Shown: piece after piece, positions 8,957-16,723 of the stretch
Position numbering within the stretch: the first letter of the stretch is position 1
Layout of the letters: each line of letters begins with the position of its first letter
Assembly: GCA_934486895.1 (NCBI GenBank)
Contig: CAKSQZ010000003.1
Coordinates: 32,737-96,736, forward strand
DNA length: 64,000 nt
Source: an uncultured Eubacteriales bacterium
GTDB taxonomy: Bacteria; Bacillota; Clostridia; Oscillospirales; Acutalibacteraceae
Direction of reading: 5' to 3'
Position numbers and translations under genes: made by a program
Notes under the pieces: generated by a model
What the model was told of the DNA's origin: nothing
The model's database searches: none
The model's input: the letters and a program-made list of their open reading frames with translations, nothing else

Positions 8957-8992
8957 AAAACAATAAATCAATTCGTCATAAAAAATTCACAA

Positions 8993-9014
8993 ATACCAAA
9001 CGGTTTTTTGGTAT
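8993..9014. promoter_or_regulatory. Inverted repeat upstream of the CBS-domain gene
   Basis: ATACCAAA at 8993-9000 and TTTGGTAT at 9007-9014, perfect 8-bp arms with a 6-bp spacer, about 40 bp before the start codon. It overlaps an AT-rich stretch that could hold the promoter. A second small palindrome, GGGGATTCCCC, lies just upstream of the ribosome site near 9027-9037. Operator function is inferred from position only. Confidence 0.4.
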
Positions 9015-9051
9015 ATTTATATATAGGGGGATTCCCCGAAAGGAGACTCTT

Positions 9052-9477
9052 ATGATCAGTTCGGCGAACACAAATATCTTGTTTTTTCTGCATCCTAAAG
9101 CGGATGTAAGTTATATTTACGAGGATAACACAGTCAGGCAGGGACTGGAGAAGATGAAAGCACATGGCTATACGGCGATCCCTGTCATAACGCGCGACGG
9201 CGTTTATGTCGGCACAGTCACACAGGGTGACTTTTTGTGGGCAGTGCTTGATGAATACAACGGTAACTGGAAATCGCTTGAGAAGGTGAAGATCGGGCAG
9301 ATCGTGAGAGCGGACTTTAACCCGTCGGTCACGGTGGACACGAATATCCCGCAGCTGCTCGACCGCATTTCAAATCAAAATTTTGTGCCTATTGTGGACG
9401 ATCGCGGAGTGTTTATGGGCATTGTCACACGAAAATCGATCATTGAATTTATGCGGAAGAAGCTCAGCAACAACTAA
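9052..9477 (+). CDS. CBS-domain pair protein
   Basis: A 141-residue stand-alone protein made of two CBS domains (about residues 12-70 and 80-138), the second ending GIVTRKSIIEFM, a typical CBS helix. Such Bateman modules bind adenosine nucleotides and act as energy or ligand sensors; no catalytic domain is attached, so the partner is unknown. AAAGGAG lies 8 bp before the ATG. It stands alone between terminators and promoters, just upstream of citrate synthase, which may hint at energy-state control of that gene, though nothing in the sequence proves it. Confidence 0.85.
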   Translation: MISSANTNILFFLHPKADVSYIYEDNTVRQGLEKMKAHGYTAIPVITRDGVYVGTVTQGDFLWAVLDEYNGNWKSLEKVKIGQIVRADFNPSVTVDTNIPQLLDRISNQNFVPIVDDRGVFMGIVTRKSIIEFMRKKLSNN

Positions 9478-9498
9478 ACAAAGTTTACAATCTGTATA

Positions 9499-9527
9499 TT
9501 GACATGAATTTTATTCCATGATAAAAT
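9499..9527 (+). promoter_or_regulatory. Sigma-A promoter of citrate synthase gene
   Basis: TTGACA at 9499-9504, 17-bp spacer, TAAAAT at 9522-9527, about 47 bp before the gltA ATG. The -35 is perfect and the -10 matches five of six. Confidence 0.8.
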
Positions 9528-9573
9528 ATACATAGTGTATTATTAACTATTATCGGAAAAGGAGGAATAGAAA

Positions 9574-10941
9574 ATGGAAAAGAAAGATTTTTCGCTGATC
9601 ACCGAGGAAATTCAGCAGCTTGCCGACCTTTGTGTTAAAGACGGCTGGATAGAGCCGAGTATGTACAGGGAGTATAATGTTAACCGCGGGCTCAGAGACC
9701 TCAACGGAAAAGGCGTGCTCACGGGACTCACCGAGATCTCGGAGATCGAGGCAAAAAAGATTGTGGACGGTGAGGAGGTTCCCTGCGCAGGCAGGCTGTT
9801 TTACCGCGGATACGATATTAAGGATCTCACAAAAGGATTTATTGAGGAAAAAAGGTTTGGCTTTGAAGAGGTGACATATCTTCTTCTGTTTGGCGAACTG
9901 CCGACAGCACAGCAGCTTAAAGATTTCTGCGAAATGCTTGAGGGGTATCGTTCGCTGCCGCCTTCATTTGTCAGAGATATGATAATGAAAGCGCCGAGCA
10001 GCTGTGTTATGAACTCGCTTGCGCGCAGTGTGCTTGTTATGTATTCCTACGACAAAAACGCCGACGACACCAGTATTCCGAATGTACTGCGTCAGTGCTT
10101 ACAGCTTATCGCATCGTTTCCGCTGATGTCGGTCTACGGCTACAATGCATACGAATACTACCTCAATGATTCAAACAAGTTTTTTATCAACGAGCCGGAA
10201 AAAGGGCTTTCGACCGCGGAAAATATTCTGCACATGCTTCGTATTGACGGTAGTTACACAGAGCTTGAAGCGAAAATTCTCGATCTTGCGCTTGTTCTGC
10301 ACGCCGAACACGGCGGCGGTAACAACTCATCGTTTACGACCCATGTTGTTTCATCGTCCGGAACAGACACATATTCGGCGATTTCGGCGGCTTTAGGCTC
10401 GCTTAAAGGTCCGAAGCACGGCGGTGCAAATATCAAGGTTTGTCACATGATGGAGGATATTAAGAAGAATGTTCACGATTGGACGGACGATGAAGAGGTT
10501 TCGGCATATCTGAAACGGCTGCTGCACGGTGAAGCTTTCGATAGATCCGGTCTGATCTACGGTATCGGTCATGCGGTATATTCGGTTTCCGATCCGAGAG
10601 CACAAGTATTTCGTTCGTTTGTTGAGAAGCTTTCTTATGAAAAAGGACAGCATGACGAATTTGCACTTTATTCATCTATCGAAAGGCTTGCCCCCGATGT
10701 TATCAGAGGTGAGCGCAAGATGTATAAGGGAGTTTCGGCGAATGTCGATTTTTACAGCGGTTATGTTTATCGTATGCTTTCGCTTCCCGAAGAGCTGTTC
10801 ACTCCGATTTTTGCGATGGCAAGAATTTCGGGCTGGAGTGCGCACAGGATCGAAGAGCTTGTAAACGGCAGTAAGATCATTCGTCCGGCTTACAAGGCTG
10901 TGCATCCGCGCAGAGACTATGTTAGCCTGAGCGAGAGATAG
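9574..10941 (+). CDS. gltA: Citrate synthase
   Basis: Condenses acetyl-CoA and oxaloacetate to citrate, the entry to the oxidative arm that makes glutamate in fermenters. The 455-residue protein carries the family pattern: LHAEHGGGNNSS (active-site His), GPKHGGAN, YGIGHAVYSVSDPRA with the second His and its neighbouring Asp/Arg, and NVDFYSGYVY. It is of the larger clostridial form with an N-terminal extension of about 50 residues. AAAGGAGGAAT precedes the ATG, and it has its own promoter and terminator, so it is monocistronic. A 2-methylcitrate synthase activity cannot be excluded by motifs. Confidence 0.93.
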   Translation: MEKKDFSLITEEIQQLADLCVKDGWIEPSMYREYNVNRGLRDLNGKGVLTGLTEISEIEAKKIVDGEEVPCAGRLFYRGYDIKDLTKGFIEEKRFGFEEVTYLLLFGELPTAQQLKDFCEMLEGYRSLPPSFVRDMIMKAPSSCVMNSLARSVLVMYSYDKNADDTSIPNVLRQCLQLIASFPLMSVYGYNAYEYYLNDSNKFFINEPEKGLSTAENILHMLRIDGSYTELEAKILDLALVLHAEHGGGNNSSFTTHVVSSSGTDTYSAISAALGSLKGPKHGGANIKVCHMMEDIKKNVHDWTDDEEVSAYLKRLLHGEAFDRSGLIYGIGHAVYSVSDPRAQVFRSFVEKLSYEKGQHDEFALYSSIERLAPDVIRGERKMYKGVSANVDFYSGYVYRMLSLPEELFTPIFAMARISGWSAHRIEELVNGSKIIRPAYKAVHPRRDYVSLSER

Positions 10942-10961
10942 GCAATTATCGACTACAAATT

Positions 10962-11005
10962 AAACACGGCAGTAGTAATGTTATGCTACTGCCGTGTTTG
11001 CTTTT
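10962..11005 (+). terminator. Intrinsic terminator after gltA
   Basis: A perfect 14-bp stem (10962-10975 with 10986-10999), 10-base loop, then GCTTTT. The stem is flanked by A and T runs, so it may also work on the other strand. Confidence 0.85.
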
Positions 11006-11006
11006 C

Positions 11007-11357
11007 ACGCTTTGCCGATTGTCGGGTGACTAACTTACCCACAGCAAGAACCAAGTGCGGCACAGCGTCCGTGCTAACGGCGGCAAATCTGCTTTACACG
11101 CTTTGCCGATTATCGGGTGACTAACTTGCCCACAGCAAGAACCAAGTACGGCACAGCGCCCGTGCTAACGGCGGCAAATCTGCTTATACGCTTTGCCGAT
11201 TGTCGAGTGACCAACTTACCCACAGCAAAAACCAAGTGCGGCACAGCGTCCGTGCTAACGGCGGCAAGTCTGCTTTATACGCTTTGCCGATTATCGGGTG
11301 ACAAACTTACCCACAGCAAAAACCAAGTGCGGCACAGCGTCCGTGCTAACGGCGGCA
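11007..11357. repeat. Four tandem copies of a ~91-bp non-coding repeat
   Basis: Units begin at 11007, 11098, 11188 and 11279 with ACGCTTTGCCGATT and are 91, 90 and 91 bp long; the fourth stops after about 79 bp. Copies differ by a few substitutions. The unit length is not a multiple of three and short reading frames across it shift between copies, so it is probably not coding. Each junction can form a 7-bp hairpin (CGGCAAA with TTTGCCG, for example 11081-11087 with 11102-11108). It fills the gap between the gltA terminator and the convergent surface-protein gene; nothing else is seen there. Confidence 0.9.
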
Positions 11358-11383
11358 TAACCGAACTATCCCAAACCAAATGC

Positions 11384-11416
11384 AAAAAAGAGACTGCCGC
11401 AATGCGACAGTCTCTT
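11384..11416 (-). terminator. Intrinsic terminator of the threonine-rich surface protein gene
   Basis: On the minus strand AAGAGACTG pairs with CAGTCTCTT (plus coordinates 11388-11396 and 11408-11416) with an 11-base loop, followed by a run of T (A at 11384-11389 on the plus strand). It lies 42 bp past the stop. Confidence 0.8.
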
Positions 11417-11457
11417 GAACTGATTATTCAGTTTTCAGCGTTAATCCGATTTACGAA

Positions 11458-12543
11458 TTAGTGCTTCTTAGACTTAACGAGTACAACACCCGAAGTTGCG
11501 AGAGCTGCAAGAGCTGCAGTTACGCCGATAACACCTGTGAACGGATTGCTCTTGTTGTTATCTGTCGGAGTCTCAACATCTGTGACAGTCTCAGCAGCAG
11601 CTCCTGTTGTAGTTGTTGTTACATCCGGAGCAATTGTTGTGGTTGTAGTAGTCGGTGCCTTTGTTGTAGTTGTTGTTACATCCGGAGCAATTGTTGTGGT
11701 TGTAGTAGTCGGAGCCGGAGTTGTTGTAGTTGTAGTAGTTGTAGTCGGAGCCGGTGTAGTTGTGGTTGTAGTTGTCGGCGCCGGAGCTGTTGTAGTTGTA
11801 GTTGTAGTAGTCGGAGCCGGTGTAGTTGTAGTAGTTGTAGTCGGCGCCGGAGTTGTTGTAGTTGTAGTTGTTGTAGTCGGAGCCGGTTTAGTTGTGGTTG
11901 TTGTGGTTGTAGCCGATGTAGTGGTTGTAGTTGTAGTTGTAGTTGTGGTAGTAGTTGTGGTTGTTGTAGTGGTTGTAGTTGTCGGTGCAGTAAGTGTAAG
12001 CGGCACAACACCAATCAAATCTGTAACCGTTGTGTCAACCTTGTCAATATAAGCCTGGAAACCGCCCATGCCGAGACCGCCGGTGATTGTAGCGCCTTCC
12101 TTAAGAACCTTGAACTTAGCTGTGAAAGCTACGCCGCCCTTATCAGCCGGAATGTACTGACCATACTGATCCATATCTGTGTCGATAGTACCGATAGATG
12201 TAGCAACAATACCTACACCCTGTCTGTTTTCAGGTGTGTAAAGAGCTACGATCGAACCCTTCTCATAATCGTCGGTGGTGTAACCGTCGTAGAACTTACC
12301 GTTTCTAGCCGACTTTGCGACATACTCGAGCTCTGTGGGATCCCACTCTGCATAAATATCAAATGCTGTGATATCGATGCCTGCAGGAAGGTTAAACGAA
12401 ACCTTGATTTCGTCTCCTACATTTGCAGCGGTCTTATCAGCAGTAATCGTAATAGCATGTGTCGGCTCAGCGAAAGCAAAGCTTACAACGCCGCCTAAAA
12501 TAGCAACGATCAGTGCAGCAACGACCAATTTTGCTTTTTTCAT
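11458..12543 (-). CDS. Secreted cohesin-like domain protein with long Thr-rich stalk and C-terminal wall-sorting signal
   Basis: 361 residues. Residues 1-25 form a signal peptide ending FAFA. Residues 30-180 look like a cohesin/CBM-type beta sandwich (ADKTAANVGDEIKVSF, FDIYAEWDPTELEYV). About 185-320 is a stalk of long threonine runs broken by Ala-Pro, likely glycosylated. The C terminus has NPFTG, a hydrophobic segment and KSKKH, resembling a sortase substrate with an NPxTG signal. It is therefore likely a cell-wall-anchored surface protein; whether it binds dockerins is unknown. It has a strong ribosome site (AGGAGGA) and a perfect promoter, so high expression is expected. No dockerin or cellulase gene is adjacent. 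Confidence 0.85.
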   Translation of the reverse strand: MKKAKLVVAALIVAILGGVVSFAFAEPTHAITITADKTAANVGDEIKVSFNLPAGIDITAFDIYAEWDPTELEYVAKSARNGKFYDGYTTDDYEKGSIVALYTPENRQGVGIVATSIGTIDTDMDQYGQYIPADKGGVAFTAKFKVLKEGATITGGLGMGGFQAYIDKVDTTVTDLIGVVPLTLTAPTTTTTTTTTTTTTTTTTTTTTTSATTTTTTTKPAPTTTTTTTTTPAPTTTTTTTPAPTTTTTTTTAPAPTTTTTTTPAPTTTTTTTTTPAPTTTTTTIAPDVTTTTTKAPTTTTTTIAPDVTTTTTGAAAETVTDVETPTDNNKSNPFTGVIGVTAALAALATSGVVLVKSKKH

Positions 12544-12604
12544 TTCTGTGTCCTCCTAAAAAAATAATAAAATCTCGGTGCTCTGCACCGTTCTGTACTT
12601 GTTC

Positions 12605-12633
12605 ATTATATATTAAATATTTAAATATGTCAA
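12605..12633 (-). promoter_or_regulatory. Consensus sigma-A promoter of the surface protein gene
   Basis: On the minus strand TTGACA (12633-12628), exactly 17 bp, then TATAAT (12610-12605). Both hexamers are perfect; it lies about 60 bp before the start codon in an AT-only spacer, which predicts strong expression. Confidence 0.9.
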
Positions 12634-12801
12634 TGCTTTTTTTGAAAATTTATAGAATTGTTTATTTTTACTAAACCGCCGTTTTTTGCGGCTTTTCGTT
12701 TGTGCTAAATTTATTGATTTCTGCATTTTCATGCACTGCATTTATCAATTTCAACAATTAAAACGCAGGATTTTAAAGCTGTTTTGATGACTTTATTCAT
12801 A

Positions 12802-12841
12802 TTTCAAAATGCACAGAAGCTGCCCTCCGTGCATTTTGAAA
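12802..12841 (-). terminator. Stem-loop after the DUF1653 gene, lacking a clear U tract
   Basis: A perfect 13-bp stem (12802-12814 with 12829-12841) and 14-base loop directly after the stop on the minus strand. No run of T follows, so it may end or protect the transcript without being a textbook intrinsic terminator. The rest of the ~200 bp up to the surface-protein promoter is AT-rich and holds nothing recognised. Confidence 0.5.
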
Positions 12842-12842
12842 A

Positions 12843-13061
12843 TCATTTGCCGATATACTGAAATCTCGGTTGCATTTCACCGTCCCGCTCGACCGTTTCG
12901 CAGAACATTTCAAGCGGGCGGACCCAATAGCCGTTATCGCTGTAGAGCGCGCGGTAGACCACCATCGGCTCGAGCGTCTCGCTGTGGCTTGCCACTGCAA
13001 TGACTTCATACTCGCCGCCTTTGAAATGGCGGTAGCGACCGGGTTTTAAATTATTTTTCAT
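12843..13061 (-). CDS. DUF1653 family protein
   Basis: 72 residues matching the DUF1653 family pattern: PGRYRHFKGGEYEV, AxHSETLEPMVVYRALY and VRPLEMF. Members are small cytoplasmic proteins of unknown biochemical role, found alone or fused to other domains. Its start overlaps the 3' end of the lipoprotein gene upstream by 11 bp, so it is cotranscribed and probably translationally coupled with it. No function is proposed. Confidence 0.85.
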   Translation of the reverse strand: MKNNLKPGRYRHFKGGEYEVIAVASHSETLEPMVVYRALYSDNGYWVRPLEMFCETVERDGEMQPRFQYIGK

Positions 13062-14184
13062 CCGCTTTGAGCTTCAGCTTGCTCGCTCTGTAAGTGTTGA
13101 GCGCGCCGCTGTTTTTATCGGCTGTGAGCTTTGATGCATTCTCGGAGAGGAAGCTGTCATACTCATCGTCCTTCAGCTCGTGGCGGACATTTGTTGCATT
13201 CTGCTCTGCACAGTAATCAAGATCCGCATTAAGGTCAACGCGCTGCATAACTGCGTACATGCTGCTTGTTTCAACAAACTTTGACTTGCCGACTTCAAGA
13301 GCCTTGATCTCATCAAACTTTTCAAACGGATTGATGCTGGAATCAGCGTCACCCATGACCATAGCATAAGGATACTTAGCTTTGCTTCCTTCTACCGAAA
13401 CAGTGTCCTTCTGGTTGATCTTATTGAAATACTCGGCACGGATAGCCGCATAATCGCCGCCTGCGTTAAGACGGGTCGCATACGATTCGAGCAAAGATTT
13501 ATACTCTGTTTTATCAGTGTCGGAAACAGCCTTGGTCTGACCGCTCGAATCATAGGAATAAAGGCTGTAGGAAATGAACTGAACGAGCAGGCAGTTATCT
13601 TTGAGATATTTTTTGATAGCGTCTGTTTTAACTTCCTTAGAGCCGCCGTCGCCGTAATAATGATTAAAGAGGGCTTCTCTTTTCTGCTTATTCTCAACAT
13701 AGAGCTTAAGTGTTGTCTTTGCGATGCCGTTTTGCTCATAGAGATTTTTATTCGACGACCAGTACTGATCGACTGTGTTGGTTACGGCAGTTGTCTGATC
13801 ATCGGTGAAGCTGAGAGACGCCTTTTTAAACTCAGACTCGACATAAGCATACTCGGCGCACGATTCCAATGCCTTATCCTGCACCCACTCGTTATAAGAT
13901 TTATTCTCGAGCTTTGTTTCATTATAATTTACAGTTGTGGTAGTGGTGGTATCGGTGGCGGTTTCGGCAGCCGTTGTGGTTGTCGTCTGCTTTGCATACT
14001 CCGTCTGATACTCGCTCATAGCGTCCATAGCGTAGAGAATATAAAGCGCGGAACGAACGCCGTAGGTGTTGCCGTCCGAATCGGTGTACGACACTGCGTT
14101 CTCATTCTCGGTGCGGCAAGCAGCGAAGCTAACAAGCATTACCGCGCAAAGGAGCAGCGCTGCCGCTCTTTTCAACTTCATCAT
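13051..14184 (-). CDS. Lipoprotein resembling PrsA/SurA-type foldases
   Basis: From the ATG at 14184 it has 377 residues and a lipoprotein signal (LLLCAVMLVSFAAC, lipobox Cys near residue 23). After a Thr-rich linker the remainder is helical and charged, like the N-terminal chaperone region of PrsA/SurA proteins (YNEWVQDKALESCAEYAYVESEFKK). A clear parvulin active-site block is not obvious, so it may be a foldase without isomerase activity or an unrelated lipoprotein. The upstream in-frame start at 14232 would hide the signal peptide and is rejected; AAAGGATAG precedes 14184. It is exported and lipid-anchored on the outer face of the membrane. Confidence 0.8.
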   Translation of the reverse strand: MMKLKRAAALLLCAVMLVSFAACRTENENAVSYTDSDGNTYGVRSALYILYAMDAMSEYQTEYAKQTTTTTAAETATDTTTTTTVNYNETKLENKSYNEWVQDKALESCAEYAYVESEFKKASLSFTDDQTTAVTNTVDQYWSSNKNLYEQNGIAKTTLKLYVENKQKREALFNHYYGDGGSKEVKTDAIKKYLKDNCLLVQFISYSLYSYDSSGQTKAVSDTDKTEYKSLLESYATRLNAGGDYAAIRAEYFNKINQKDTVSVEGSKAKYPYAMVMGDADSSINPFEKFDEIKALEVGKSKFVETSSMYAVMQRVDLNADLDYCAEQNATNVRHELKDDEYDSFLSENASKLTADKNSGALNTYRASKLKLKADEK

Positions 14185-14255
14185 TACTAAAACTATCCTT
14201 TCATTAAGAGGCGCAGGCAAAAGCCCTTTCACCCTGTTTTTGTGATAACAAATAA

Positions 14256-14284
14256 ATTATACACTAAAAATACCGAAAAGTCTA
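14256..14284 (-). promoter_or_regulatory. Probable promoter of the foldase-like lipoprotein gene
   Basis: Minus strand TAGACT (14284-14279), 17 bp, TATAAT (14261-14256), about 70 bp before the start. The -10 is perfect and the -35 matches four of six. Confidence 0.55.
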
Positions 14285-14307
14285 TATCTTTTTTCGGATT
14301 TTTTGAA

Positions 14308-14335
14308 CAAAAAAGACTCCGTTTTAAACGAAGTC
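14308..14335 (-). terminator. Intrinsic terminator of the OadB/OadG pair
   Basis: Minus strand stem-loop (14335-14326 with 14324-14315, one G-U pair) followed by a T run (A at 14308-14314 on the plus strand), shortly after the stop of the 48-residue gene. Confidence 0.75.
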
Positions 14336-14347
14336 CTTTTGTGTTTC

Positions 14348-14494
14348 TCACTTTTTATCTTTATCGTTCTTTTTCGGGGCAGTGACAGCATTGAGCAGCT
14401 TTATGCAAAGGATAATAACCGCTGTCACAATGAAAATACCGAGCATTCCCATTCCCATATATCCGAGCGAATCTAAAAATGCCTGAAAATCCAT
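14348..14494 (-). CDS. OadG-related small membrane subunit
   Basis: A 48-residue protein with one transmembrane helix (about residues 15-36, GMLGIFIVTAVIILCIKLL) and a charged lysine-rich cytoplasmic tail (KKNDKDKK). It lies 19 bp downstream of the OadB-type gene, which is the position of the gamma subunit (OadG) in sodium-pumping decarboxylases. It is shorter than classical OadG (about 80-100 residues) and has no obvious zinc-binding tail. CGGTGTTTGAT precedes the ATG. The role, assembly partner of the beta subunit, is inferred from context. Confidence 0.8.
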   Translation of the reverse strand: MDFQAFLDSLGYMGMGMLGIFIVTAVIILCIKLLNAVTAPKKNDKDKK

Positions 14495-14513
14495 ATCAAA
14501 CACCGTTCCTTTC

Positions 14514-15656
14514 TCAGCTGAAGAAATTGAGGATCATACCGCCTGCGATAACGGAAGCGATCTGACCGGATACATTTGTTCCGACAGCGTGCATAAGCAG
14601 GAAGTTCTGATTATCTTCTGCCTGACCCATTTTATGAACAACACGGGCGGACATCGGGAATGCCGAGATACCTGCCGCACCGATCATCGGGTTTACCTTC
14701 TTCTTTGAGAACAGATTTACGACCTTCGCGAACATTACGCCGCCGACAGTATCGAACACGAAAGCGACAAGTCCGAGGCCGATGATCATAAGAGTCTGCC
14801 ATGTGAGGAAGTATTCCGCCTGCATTTTGGATGCTACGGTGATACCGAGGAGCAGTGTGACAAGGCGGGCAAGGACATTCTGAGCAGTGTCGGAAAGAAG
14901 ATCGAGCACGCCGCACTCGCGGATAAGGTTACCGAACATAAGGAAGCCGATAAGAACTGCCGACTTCGGCGATACGATACCTGCGATTATTGTTACGATT
15001 ATCGGGAAGAGAATGAGAGTTGTCTTCGATACCTTGACATTGGTATAGTCCATACGGATAAGACGCTCTTTCTTTGTTGTGCAGAGCTTGACGATAGGCG
15101 GCTGGACGATCGGAACAAGCGCCATATACGAATAAGCTGCAACTGTGATCGCACCGATATACTCGGATTTGAGTGTCTGCGCTACGAAAATAGATGTCGG
15201 GCCGTCTGCCGCGCCGATAATAGCGATCGATGCCGCATCGTTGGGCTTAAAGCCGCAAAGAGTAGCCATGCTGAGTGTGAAGAAAATACCGAACTGAGCC
15301 GCCGCACCGAAGATCATAAGCTTCGGGTTGGTGAGCAGCGGTGTAAAGTCGATCATTGCGCCGATTCCGATAAACAAGAGCAGCGGGAACAGCTCGTTTG
15401 CGATACCTGCGTTGAACAGGATCGTGAGCGGGCCTTCATCACCGACTGCGCCGGAAAACGGCAGGTTTACAAGAATTGCACCGAAGCCCATAGGCAAAAG
15501 CAGTGTCGGCTCCATATCTTTTTTGATTGCGAGATAGATAAGCACTCCGCCTATCGCCCACATTACGAGCATTTTGGTTACATCTTCGAAGCAGTTTGGG
15601 TTTCTGACGGTGAATTTCAGAATATCCTCAAACAGTCCGCTGAACAAGTCTCCCAT
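14514..15656 (-). CDS. oadB: Sodium ion-translocating decarboxylase beta subunit (OadB family)
   Basis: 380 residues, polytopic membrane protein. OadB-type subunits decarboxylate carboxybiotin and export sodium ions. The family-typical GAADGPTSIFVAQ with its conserved Asp, the re-entrant GGVMFAKVVNLFSKKK region and the C-terminal MSARVVHKMGQ are present. AAACGGAGGATAAA precedes the ATG. The carboxyltransferase (alpha) and biotin carrier genes that would define the substrate (oxaloacetate, methylmalonyl-CoA or glutaconyl-CoA) are not in the window, so substrate is unknown. Confidence 0.93.
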   Translation of the reverse strand: MGDLFSGLFEDILKFTVRNPNCFEDVTKMLVMWAIGGVLIYLAIKKDMEPTLLLPMGFGAILVNLPFSGAVGDEGPLTILFNAGIANELFPLLLFIGIGAMIDFTPLLTNPKLMIFGAAAQFGIFFTLSMATLCGFKPNDAASIAIIGAADGPTSIFVAQTLKSEYIGAITVAAYSYMALVPIVQPPIVKLCTTKKERLIRMDYTNVKVSKTTLILFPIIVTIIAGIVSPKSAVLIGFLMFGNLIRECGVLDLLSDTAQNVLARLVTLLLGITVASKMQAEYFLTWQTLMIIGLGLVAFVFDTVGGVMFAKVVNLFSKKKVNPMIGAAGISAFPMSARVVHKMGQAEDNQNFLLMHAVGTNVSGQIASVIAGGMILNFFS

Positions 15657-15698
15657 TTTATCCTCCGTTTATTTGTTTTTAGATGAAAATACTAAAAT

Positions 15699-15727
15699 AT
15701 AATATCATTTTGCGACTATTTCGTCAA
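15699..15727 (-). promoter_or_regulatory. Promoter of the OadB/OadG pair
   Basis: Minus strand TTGACG (15727-15722), 17 bp, TATTAT (15704-15699), about 43 bp before the start codon. Each hexamer differs from consensus by one base. Confidence 0.8.
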
Positions 15728-15744
15728 TCGGCTGATAGTATTGT

Positions 15745-16710
15745 TCATAATTTGTTAACATTTTCGGCAAACCAGACCGACGGCACGGTGAACTCCCTGC
15801 CGTTTAAATATTCGAGGTTTTCCGAATCGCTGATGAAAGAAAACCGCAGCTTATAGGAATAGAGCGCCTGATGATTGAAGCCTTTTTTACGGTCGGCGGC
15901 GTTTTTACCGTACTTGCCGTCGCCGACTAAGGGGTGCCCTGCCGACGCTAAATGCGCGCGGATCTGATGAGTTCTGCCGGTGAGCAGTTCGATCTCAAGA
16001 AGGCTGTTTTCGCCCTGCGTTGACAGCACCTTATACGCCGTTTTTATCTGCTTTGCGCCGGGCTGCGGCTTTTTTGTGACATAGACCTTGTTTTTCTTGC
16101 TGTCTTTAAAAAGCCAGCCCTCGAGCAGATCGCTCTGCTTTTCCATTCTGCCGTGAACAAGGCAAAGATAAAATTTATCGATCTCCCTATCCTTCACCTT
16201 CTGATTTAAAACTCTGAGCGACTGGGCGTTTTTCGCCGCGATGACGATGCCGCCTGTGTTACGGTCGATACGGTTGACGAGCGCCGGCGCGAACGAATGT
16301 TCGTTTTCGGGATCGTATTCCCCTTTTTCATAAAGATAGCGGCTGACTCTGCCGATCAGAGTATCGCGGAATTCCTCGCCGTCGGGGTGGACGACAAGTC
16401 CCTCGGGTTTATCGAGCAGCATTATGTTTTCGTCTTCATAAATAATGCTGAGCTTTTTCGACGCATAGGTGAAATCGTAAACCTCAGGGTCTTTCTCGAA
16501 AAATTCATCGTTTATATAAAAATCGACGACATCGTTTTCGCATAGCTTATCGGAGATCTGAGCACGCTTACCGTTTATCTTTATGCGCTTTAATCGAATG
16601 TATTTATACATAAGCGCCTGCGGCAGCTTAGGGGCCGCCTTGCAAACGAATTTATCAAGACGCTTGCCTGCGTCGTTGGAATTGACGATTATACTTTTTA
16701 TTGCCGACAC
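15745..16710 (-). CDS. RluA-family pseudouridine synthase
   Basis: About 321 residues: an N-terminal S4 RNA-binding domain (GKRLDKF, RLKRIKINGKR) followed by the RluA catalytic domain. The catalytic block reads NRIDRNTGG, keeping the active Asp, with Asn where most relatives have His; RTHQIRAHLASAGHPLVGDGKYG is also typical. It isomerises uridine in 23S rRNA or tRNA; the exact site cannot be told. The start is unsure: GTG at 16710 (AAAGG close upstream) is preferred over TTG at 16725, which falls in the terminator of the liv operon. Confidence 0.92.
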   Translation of the reverse strand: MSAIKSIIVNSNDAGKRLDKFVCKAAPKLPQALMYKYIRLKRIKINGKRAQISDKLCENDVVDFYINDEFFEKDPEVYDFTYASKKLSIIYEDENIMLLDKPEGLVVHPDGEEFRDTLIGRVSRYLYEKGEYDPENEHSFAPALVNRIDRNTGGIVIAAKNAQSLRVLNQKVKDREIDKFYLCLVHGRMEKQSDLLEGWLFKDSKKNKVYVTKKPQPGAKQIKTAYKVLSTQGENSLLEIELLTGRTHQIRAHLASAGHPLVGDGKYGKNAADRKKGFNHQALYSYKLRFSFISDSENLEYLNGREFTVPSVWFAENVNKL

Positions 16711-16723
16711 CTGCCTTTTACGC

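Noticed and set aside
11007..11357. CRISPR array
   Set aside because: Whole 91-bp units are repeated without unique spacers, and no cas genes are near.
11117..11461. 114-residue open frame across the tandem repeats
   Set aside because: Repeat length of 91/90 bp changes frame between copies, so the peptide is not itself periodic; no ribosome site and it runs through the convergent gene's terminator.
11461..12498. Ser/Cys-rich and Val-rich frames on the plus strand opposite the threonine-rich gene
   Set aside because: They are antisense readings of the threonine codons; the minus frame has a signal peptide, domain, anchor, promoter and ribosome site.
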